NCBI GenBank assembly: GCA_964508975.1
Contig: CAZDVQ010000013.1
Coordinates: 25,251 to 89,250 of the forward strand
Reading direction: 5' to 3'
From: CAZDVQ01 sp964508975
GTDB lineage: Bacteria; Bacteroidota; Bacteroidia; Chitinophagales; Saprospiraceae
DNA: 64,000 bases
Shown: positions 44,581 to 52,000 of the stretch, piece after piece
How positions within the stretch are numbered: the stretch's first letter is position 1
How the letters are laid out: each line of letters starts with the position of its first letter
Position numbers and translations under genes: made by a program
The notes under the pieces: generated by a model
Told to the model about the DNA's origin: nothing
The model's database searches: none
The model's input: the letters and a program-made list of their open reading frames with translations, nothing else

Positions 44581-46443
44581 CTACAAGTTTAGCCAAGCCT
44601 TGCGGATGAGCTCTTGCTCCTCGTTTGTACCGCTATCCATGAGCGTAAACACGTGGTCGGCTTCAACCCATACTTTGCACACGGTTGATTTCAGGTTCTC
44701 TTGCTTGCCGTTGCGCAGTACAGTTACGGCAATTTCAGAGCCCTCCCGTGTACGCCCAACGTGTTTGGTCATGATATCGAATATGTTTTCCTTGCTGAGC
44801 ATGGTGCCGTTCCATGCAAGCAGGATATCGCCTTTTTTTAAACCGAGTTTGGCCTTGCCAAATTCATCTAGCCTGCTATCATCCTTGATGTAAAACTGGC
44901 CATCCTTGTTGATGTCGAGGCTGCCCTCGTTTTCCATGCCGCCCAAGGGCGATATGTCTTTAATCATGCCTTTTTCTTTGTACACGATTCCGGCGTTGAA
45001 CATGTACTCCTCGATGGGTAAATTAATGTTGCCATCCACGTAAGTACGCAAGAATGTGCCGATATCGAAATAGGTCAAGGCTTCTAATTTATCAAATAAT
45101 TGGTCGTCGTTAAAAGCACGGAATGGGCCAAAGTCTTCCCCCATTTCCATGAGTACAGACGCTAGATTGCGTGCGCCAATTGATTTTTGCAGCAACTTGA
45201 GATCCAGGCAAAGCGCAATCAAGGCTCCTTTCTGGTAAACATTCATGTACTGCCTCCGATACCCGTCTTCGAGTACATTTTGGCTGAGCTTGGTAAACGA
45301 TAAGGAGTTGTCGAACAGTTTGCTGAAATGTATCTTCTCCGACATGATGCTGAAGAACTTCTCTACCGTCATCAAGCCTGATTTTACCTGCACGTGATGC
45401 GCCATATATTCTACAACCCCTTCGTACAACCAGAGGTGCTTCGACATGCGTGGCTGCTGGAAGTTGAAGTTCGAAATCTCGGTCGAGTGTAAGTTGAGCG
45501 GTGTGACAATGTGGAAAAACTCGTGCGCTGCAATATCGCGGATGTTTTGCAACTGGCGGTCGATATCGTCATTCATTAAACAGAAAACCGATGACTTCAT
45601 ATGTTCGAGCGCCCCAACGGACTTCGACAGGTAGGGTACATCGGCTACATACATGATAAAAGTGTAATCATCCACGGGTAATTTGCCCCCGAGGTATACC
45701 CTTTGGGCTTCAATCAAGGGCATCAGGTGTGTGGCGATGCGTTTGGCGCTCAACTGCCCGCCTTTATCGTGTAAGCTAACCCGGATTATACTGCCGCCTA
45801 CAACGAAAGAACTGGTATCTGGCCGACAATACATGATGGGGGAGTCAACCAGCTCGTGATAGTTTTCAGCGCGGAAAACATCTGCATCGTACTTGGTTAC
45901 AATTTTTTTGAGCGATGTACTCCCGTGAAAGGCTTGTGGCCGGGTAATCGTAATGTAGAAAGGCTTGGATTCATGCCCATCGAAATACCCGAAAAAGCCT
46001 TGGTGGTTAATCAAGTACACTTTGTCTTGCTCGATATTGGTTCCGGCAGGCTCAAATACCCGGTTATTCTGGTAGGTATCCCAAGTGTCCTCGATGTAGT
46101 AGGATATTTTTTTGAGCTTGGTGGCATTTAAAATCTGGAAAGTATTGGCGTCGATGCGTTGTACTTCAAGCTTGTTGCCTTTGGCATCCAATGCGGTGAA
46201 CACCTGTACAAAGCGGCCAAAATCATCGATATGGTATGTACCGGGGACAATGCGAGGGAAGAAAAACTTGATTTTATCAGATTGGACACCTTCGGGTACA
46301 ATGAGTTCAATCTTGAGCTCATCGCCGGTAACATCATTGAGGTCTACGGTATATTGATAGCCCTTGGCCCGTGCGTCTTGGGCCTGCATCGGTTGTAAAG
46401 CAATGAAACTGCAAAAAAGCAGGATAATAATACGGTAATACAT
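44581..46443 (-). CDS. M61-family metallopeptidase with PDZ domain
   Basis: This 620-residue protein has a signal peptide (MYYRIIILLFCSFIALQPMQ). The zinc motif is AAHEFFHIVTPLNLHS, with the downstream Glu in LWLYEGVVEYMAHH. The N-terminal part is the beta-rich M61 domain. Residues about 490-600 form a PDZ-like domain (LGLKKGDILLAWNGTMLSKE). The family (glycyl aminopeptidase type) cleaves N-terminal Gly/Ala from peptides, probably in the periplasm. The upstream region carries a short copy of a repeat motif and a GC-rich arm. Confidence 0.88.
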   Translation of the reverse strand: MYYRIIILLFCSFIALQPMQAQDARAKGYQYTVDLNDVTGDELKIELIVPEGVQSDKIKFFFPRIVPGTYHIDDFGRFVQVFTALDAKGNKLEVQRIDANTFQILNATKLKKISYYIEDTWDTYQNNRVFEPAGTNIEQDKVYLINHQGFFGYFDGHESKPFYITITRPQAFHGSTSLKKIVTKYDADVFRAENYHELVDSPIMYCRPDTSSFVVGGSIIRVSLHDKGGQLSAKRIATHLMPLIEAQRVYLGGKLPVDDYTFIMYVADVPYLSKSVGALEHMKSSVFCLMNDDIDRQLQNIRDIAAHEFFHIVTPLNLHSTEISNFNFQQPRMSKHLWLYEGVVEYMAHHVQVKSGLMTVEKFFSIMSEKIHFSKLFDNSLSFTKLSQNVLEDGYRRQYMNVYQKGALIALCLDLKLLQKSIGARNLASVLMEMGEDFGPFRAFNDDQLFDKLEALTYFDIGTFLRTYVDGNINLPIEEYMFNAGIVYKEKGMIKDISPLGGMENEGSLDINKDGQFYIKDDSRLDEFGKAKLGLKKGDILLAWNGTMLSKENIFDIMTKHVGRTREGSEIAVTVLRNGKQENLKSTVCKVWVEADHVFTLMDSGTNEEQELIRKAWLNL

Positions 46444-46461
46444 AGTATTTGTGTTTGGGGA

Positions 46462-46481
46462 AAGCTAAAGTCCAGACATAC
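46462..46481 (-). repeat. Short copy of the 58.7-kb palindrome end
   Basis: The complement GTATGTCTGGACTTTAGCTT matches 19 of 20 bases of 58756-58775, the outer end of the palindrome between the TIR-SDR gene and corA. It lies 18 bases upstream of the M61 gene start. Confidence 0.55.
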
Positions 46482-46489
46482 TCTAATAA

Positions 46490-46569
46490 AATGCGCCAGC
46501 GCTGTGCAGCTGTGGCCGACTGTAAGGAGGCCAGACCGCACAGCGGGCCGAGCGGCAGCGCCCTAAAAA
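46490..46569 (-). repeat. GC-rich hairpin element, short right-type arm
   Basis: Starts TGCGCCAGCGCTGTGCAGC and ends GCAGCGCCCTAAAAAC. The beginning matches the sequence directly right of both MITE-like copies (TGCGCCAGCGATGTGG), making it a natural empty-site comparison. It lies between rpe and the M61 gene. Confidence 0.58.
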
Positions 46570-46641
46570 CCACACCAAATATACGAAATACTATGCCAAA
46601 TGTTGTACAAAAGCCTGTCACATAATACGACAAGCAGGGCT

Positions 46642-47310
46642 CTATAGGGCCTTTTCAGAACCTACTGCCTTTAACCTGCTGATGGCTTCAGTAGGGTTTG
46701 GTGCCCCGAATACCGAGTTGCCCGCAACCAGTACATCGGCACCTGCGTTCAAGATCACTTCGGCGTTTTGCAAACCTACACCGCCATCTATCTCGATGAG
46801 CGTGGGTAAGTTACGGATGATGATTTGCTCTTTCAGCGCCTCGATTTTCTGGAGGGTAGAGTAGATGAACTTTTGACCGCCAAAACCGGGGTTAACCGAC
46901 ATGAGGCAAACGAGGTCGATATCTTCCAAAATATCGGTAATCAAGCTGACGGGGCTATGCGGGTTAAGCGCAACGCCGGCTTTAGCGCCTGATTCGCGGA
47001 TGGCCTGCAAGGTACGGTGCAAATGCGGCGAGGCTTCGAGGTGTACTGTAATCACATCGGCACCTGCTTTGCGGAAAGCATCGATGTATTTTTCAGGTTC
47101 AACCATCATGAGGTGCACGTCGAGCGGCTTGGTAGAGAGCTTTTTCATGGCGTCTACCAAGAGCATCCCAAAGGTAAAGTTAGGTACGAAACGACCGTCC
47201 ATCACGTCGACGTGCAGCCAGTCGGCTTCACTGTTGTTTACCATGTTGATGTCGTCGGCTAGGCGCGTAAAATCAGCAGCCAGTATGGAAGGGGCGATTA
47301 AGTGTTTCAT
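46642..47310 (-). CDS. rpe: Ribulose-phosphate 3-epimerase
   Basis: This 222-residue TIM-barrel protein starts MKHLIAPSILAADFTRLADD. Metal ligands lie in WLHVDVMDGRFVPN (His, Asp) and IEIDGGVGLQNAEV (Asp), and VNPGFGGQKFI is the phosphate loop. It interconverts ribulose-5-phosphate and xylulose-5-phosphate in the pentose phosphate pathway. It lies 24 bases after the histidine kinase but has a good promoter of its own over that gap. Confidence 0.95.
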   Translation of the reverse strand: MKHLIAPSILAADFTRLADDINMVNNSEADWLHVDVMDGRFVPNFTFGMLLVDAMKKLSTKPLDVHLMMVEPEKYIDAFRKAGADVITVHLEASPHLHRTLQAIRESGAKAGVALNPHSPVSLITDILEDIDLVCLMSVNPGFGGQKFIYSTLQKIEALKEQIIIRNLPTLIEIDGGVGLQNAEVILNAGADVLVAGNSVFGAPNPTEAISRLKAVGSEKAL

Positions 47311-47314
47311 GTTG

Positions 47315-47343
47315 CAAAGGTAATCAATTTACCATTACGACAA
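47315..47343 (-). promoter_or_regulatory. Promoter of rpe, possibly leaderless
   Basis: On the minus strand TTG (47343-47341), an 18-base spacer and TACCTTTG (47322-47315) fit both consensus boxes. The expected start would fall about six bases later, almost on the rpe ATG at 47310, so the transcript may have little or no leader. Confidence 0.5.
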
Positions 47344-48519
47344 GTAAATCGGCAATGCAATCCTAAACGTTGTACCCTCGTTTAAAACCGATTTTTTGAC
47401 AAATATCTTGCCGCCGTGGTATTGCTCCACAATCCGTTTGGTCAAGGTTAAACCCAGGCCCCAACCTCTTTTCTTGGTAGAATAGCCCGGTTTGAATATG
47501 GTATTGAACTTATTTTTAGGGATACCTTTTCCAGTGTCCGATACATCTATGTAGTAAAATTTGCCCTCTTGTCCCACTGCGGCACTGATGGTGCCTTGCC
47601 CGTCCATAGCATCTAGGGCATTTTTGAGCAGGTTTTCGATAACCCAGTTAAATAGTTGCGGGTTAACCGATACCCATGCCGGAGGGTGTTCGCCCTTGGG
47701 GAAGTCGAAGTTTATTTTGCGGGAGGCCCGAGGTTGAATATAACTGAGGTTCTGCTCCAGGATATCGTAAATATTGTGTTTATCGAGCACGGGTTTGGCC
47801 CCGATTTTCGAGAAACGGTCGGCCACGAGGTTCAACTGGTTGATGTCGCGAATCATCTCGTCGGCCACTTCCAGCACTTCCTCGTTGTCGGGTTGCATGA
47901 GCCGAAGGTTCTCGACCCAGGCCACGAGCGAGGAGATGGGCGTGCCCAACTGGTGCGCTGTTTCTTTGGCCATACCAACCCAAACCTGGTTTTGCTCGGC
48001 CTTCCGGGCGGCGTTAAAGCCAAGGTAAGCAATCAATATCAGCATAAACACCAAGGCAAATTGTACCAAGGGGAAATACCGCAACTGGTCTAAAACTTTC
48101 GATTGCCGGTAGTAAATGTATTGTTTCCCGCCAAAACCTACGTCGAGCACAATCGGGTCGCCTTGTTTTTTCAAGGCTTGGAGCTCGGTTTTAAACCAAT
48201 CTGGGTTTTGCATAAAATCGCGGCGATAATTCCGGGCATCCAGGATAAGGTCGCCCTCGGCTACCAGGATCATGGGCACCGAGTTGTTTTGCTCAATCAT
48301 CTGCGAGATGGCCGTGAAGTCATAGCCTTCCACATCGGGCGGGATGGTTTGCTGCAGCTTGATTAACTCGGCCAGCATTTGCATGCGTTGTTTCTCCTGG
48401 TCCGACATACGCCCGGCCAGCACATTGGCATAAAACAACGACAGCACCACCACCACGGCAGCGCCTACCATGAGCCAAATTTTCCAGGGAAAGGAGCTTA
48501 TATATCGGTCGTAATTCAA
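47335..48519 (-). CDS. Orphan sensor histidine kinase
   Basis: This 394-residue protein has two membrane segments (about residues 14-32 and 155-175) enclosing an extracytoplasmic sensor region with YDFTAISQMIEQNNSVPM. The H-box is AKETAHQLGTPISSLVAWVE, the N-box NWVIENLLKNALDAMDGQG, and the G-boxes DVSDTGKGIPKNKF and GWGLGLTLTKRIVEQYHGGK. No response-regulator gene is next to it, so its partner is elsewhere. rpe lies downstream. CAAAGCTA at 48538-48545 (complement TAGCTTTG) is a likely -7 box. Confidence 0.9.
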   Translation of the reverse strand: MNYDRYISSFPWKIWLMVGAAVVVVLSLFYANVLAGRMSDQEKQRMQMLAELIKLQQTIPPDVEGYDFTAISQMIEQNNSVPMILVAEGDLILDARNYRRDFMQNPDWFKTELQALKKQGDPIVLDVGFGGKQYIYYRQSKVLDQLRYFPLVQFALVFMLILIAYLGFNAARKAEQNQVWVGMAKETAHQLGTPISSLVAWVENLRLMQPDNEEVLEVADEMIRDINQLNLVADRFSKIGAKPVLDKHNIYDILEQNLSYIQPRASRKINFDFPKGEHPPAWVSVNPQLFNWVIENLLKNALDAMDGQGTISAAVGQEGKFYYIDVSDTGKGIPKNKFNTIFKPGYSTKKRGWGLGLTLTKRIVEQYHGGKIFVKKSVLNEGTTFRIALPIYLS

Positions 48520-48537
48520 TTGTAAGGTTTAACCCTG

Positions 48538-48545
48538 CAAAGCTA
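48538..48545 (-). promoter_or_regulatory. Candidate -7 box for the histidine kinase
   Basis: The complement reads TAGCTTTG, exact to TAnnTTTG, 18 bases before the ATG at 48519. No clear -33 box is seen. Confidence 0.36.
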
Positions 48546-48628
48546 CGCATTTTGTATTATTCCTTTTGAATAGGTGTTGTAAAGCTCCAACAACATGACT
48601 TTTTATACTTGTTGATTTTATGGAGTTG

Positions 48629-48937
48629 ATTTTTTGGGCACCTCGGCGGCGCTTTGCGCCGCCGCCGGGTGTTCGGCTCTAATTCCGGTCGGCAGCCTGC
48701 CGCGCAAGCTGCCCGGGCTAGTCTGTACCAGCCGTCGCCCGCGCTAGTTGCGCGCCCGCTGGCGCGGGCATGGCGGGCGGCCTCGGTCATATCCGCCTCA
48801 CCCCCTGGTGCGATGTACGGCCCCGCGTGAGGTGGCTGGACTGCGCCGCCGCGCAGCGGTGGCGGTGCGTAGCACCGAGCGAACAGCGAGCAGGGAAGAC
48901 ACCGACCCTGGCGATAGCCAGGGACACGCCCAAAAAA
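48629..48937. repeat. Two-armed GC-rich hairpin element
   Basis: The left end is ATTTTTTGGGCACC and the right end GGGACACGCCCAAAAAAC. The left side holds the strongest stem of the family, CGGCGGCGC-TTT-GCGCCGCCG (48644-48664). The right side has GAGCGAACAGCGAG. The arms nearly meet, with no AT-rich centre. It lies between the histidine kinase start and the end of the 1958-residue gene. Confidence 0.75.
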
Positions 48938-48977
48938 CAAAAGCTAAGCAACATCCATAAAGGTATATTGCTTAGCT
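48935..48977 (-). terminator. Terminator of the 1958-residue protein gene
   Basis: On the minus strand AGCTAAGCAA (48977-48968) pairs with TTGCTTAGCT (48951-48942) and is followed by TTTTGTTTTTT, 25 bases past the stop codon at 49002. The T-run is shared with the outer end of the GC-rich element. Confidence 0.72.
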
Positions 48978-49001
48978 CCTGTTTGGGATAACGGTTTTGG
49001 C

Positions 49002-52000
49002 CTAGTTACAACCCTCGGCTGCCGAGAACTGGTTGAAGTTTGGCGCGAAAATACCAGTATCAGCGGCGTTGCAGTCGCAGTCCATGTTGTAATCCCCAAG
49101 GATGTACGACGCAAACAAGCTAAACTGCGTAGATAGTGGTATCAAGTCAATGGCGTTGATGTCAAACTGGTGGCCAAAAGCTGTTCCGTTGTTGTATTGA
49201 ACAGCGTTGCCTGCTGCCATACCGTACACGGTGCCGCCGTTACTACCAATCTGGCGTTGGCCCAAGGTTGCCGTGGCACCGCTACCTTGTTGGAAGCTAT
49301 TTGTTCGCCTAAAGTCAACGTTATTGATGACGCCAACTTGGGTCAATCCGCTTGGGAAAAGCACACCCAGGTGATTGCGGTGATGTATCGCTACCCAAAT
49401 TTCATCCCCGGGCTGATATGGAACACAGAATACAGTATCGCCTAAGGTATTGTAAATCAAGCCACTGCGGGTAAGAATGCCAGGCGCTTGGAACACCACG
49501 CTATCTTGGCAACGGGAGCTACGGGCCTCTACCAAAACCCAGTCAACCATATCGTTACGTTGGCTGCTAAGTACTTCGGTACCGGCGTAGTTAAACGGCT
49601 GAATGTTAAATGGCTGGGCGTTAGGTATCACCGTTACGTTACCTGCGCTCGGGCAACGGCGCAGGCGGCTGTACATGCGCAGGGAGTCGGCACTTGAACT
49701 GTATGAGCCTTGTAGGAATACCTTGGGCGAGAAACAGATTTCGTCGGGTGGGGCATTGAAAACAGTAATATAAACCGTGGCCTGTGTACAGAACTGAAAT
49801 GTTGTGCTTGATTCACACACCTCGTAAACAAACTGGTCAGGACCTACATAACCACTTGGTGGGGTATAGGTAAACGTTCCATTCGGGTTGATACTAACGG
49901 TACCACCGTTGAGCGGCGGCACAACGGGCGTGGTAGTGAACACCAGCGCATCGCCTTCAGGGTCGGTATCGTTTAACGAAACGTTGCCGTTTACGGGCAC
50001 ATCCACGAAGGTAATGTAGGCGTCATCGGCGGCAAAAGGCGGGTTGTTGAGCGGTGTTTGAGGATCGTTGGTTACATTGATGTAGGCCCAGCCTAAATCG
50101 CATAGTACGGGTGTGCCGTCATCGCAAATTTGGTATTGGAAGCTATCAATGCCCACGAATAATGCCTCAGGAATGTATAAGAAGCTACCGTCGGGGTTTA
50201 ATGTCAGTGTACCGTGGTCAACGGTATTCACCACAACCGGGTTAATGGTAATATTGTCCAAGTCAGGATCGTAATCGTTTGGCAACACATTCCCCACTAC
50301 CGGCTGGTGAATCAAGGTCGTGAAATTATCGGTTAGGGCTACTGGCGGGTGGTTTACAGGTGGAGTAACAGGCAATACCGTAATGGTTACGGTAGCGGTA
50401 TCACATTGGGCCAATTCATCGCAAGTATAGTAGTCAAAGGTAACTGTACCCAAGAATGTAGGTGTTGGGGTATAGGTAATCGTGCCGTTGGAGTTAACGC
50501 TTAGGCTGCCACTAGACGGTCCAGTACCAGTAATGACTACAGGGTTAGTGAGCGGTTGGAATTCAGGGTCACGGTCGTTGCCCAATACAGGAATGATAAC
50601 GGGCGTGTTCTGTGGTGTTTGGGCCAAGTCATCTACTGCAATCGGCGGGTCGTTATCATTGCTTGGTGTGAAGATGGTGATATAGGCCGTGGCCGTATCA
50701 CAGGCGCCGTGCACATCGCAAACGCTGTACACAAACTGGTCTGTTCCAAAGAAGCCTTGGTTCGGGAAATAACGTGCGGTACCGTCAGGGTTGATAATCA
50801 CTGAGCCATTACTAGGAGGCGTTACCGTGCTTAAATTAATAACCAGATCGTCGTTGTCTGGGTCGTAATCATTGCCAACTAGGTTAATGTCTACGGGGTA
50901 AGCAGGCGATGTGGTGGCGTAATCGTCAATGGCTATTGGTGGCCTATTGGTATTGCCGTACACGGTAACGAAAACCGTGGCGGTATCACATAAGCTTGTA
51001 GCATCGCAGATATAGTAATTAAACTGCGTATTTCCGGTAAAGTTAGGGGCGGGGGTAAATACCACTTGTCCGTTGGGCAATACTGTAGCCGATGCACCAG
51101 CAGGTATTGTACTGCTTATCAAGGTTGGGCCAGTCAGCGGGCCGCCGTCGGGGTCTACATCATTGTTGAGCACTGGTATAGCCACGGTTTGACCTTGCGG
51201 CGTGGTGGCATAGTCGTCGCCAGCCACAGGGGGTAAAGTTGCTTGAGGGTTATCAATTACGATTATGGTTACCGTTGCGGTATCGCAGAGTCCACGGTTA
51301 TCGCATAGCTGATACGTAAATACGTCTTCTCCGATGAAATTAGGGTCGGGTGTATACGTAAAAGTACCGTTCGGGAAGATTACAACCGTGCCATTGCTTG
51401 GGTTTGATAAAGGCGTGGTCGTCACAGCGATTGGGTCTCCATCTGGGTCACCATCATTGGTAATCATGTTGCCGGTAACGGGGTTGCCGGTCATGGTCAT
51501 GGTTACATCGTTGTTGGCTATTGGCGGCGTGTTGCCAGGGTCGTCGCCACGTACAATGATGGTTACCACGGCGGTATCACAAAGGTTCGGCGCACCACCA
51601 TCACAACCTACATAGGTAAATTGATCTTGGCCGGTAAAACCTGGGTAAGGAATGTAAAGGTACTCGCCCGTTAATTGGTTAAACGAGAAGATAACCCCGT
51701 TGCTAGGGCCTGTAGTAGTTAACCAACTGTTGAACAGGATTCCGCCTTCAGGATCGTAGTCGTTGGTCGAAATATCACCCCAAACAGGTATGCCCATCAA
51801 GGTGTTGTTGATATCATCAACCGTAATAGGTGGTTGGTTACAACTATTTTGGCGTGGATCTACCGCAACAATCACGGTGTCGTATGTGGTACAACCTGCT
51901 TGGGTTACTTGTAATACGTAAATGGTGGTTTGCGTTGGAACCGCAAATGGGTTAGGGTTGAAAGGGTTGGTCAAACCAGTTACGGGCGACCACACAAAAG

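Noticed and set aside
48557..48940. Arg/Ala-rich frames through the GC-rich elements (also 36711-36908, 55235-55495, 42854-43114)
   Set aside because: Translations follow the hairpin DNA in any frame, show no conserved protein pattern and lack promoters; the DNA structure explains them.
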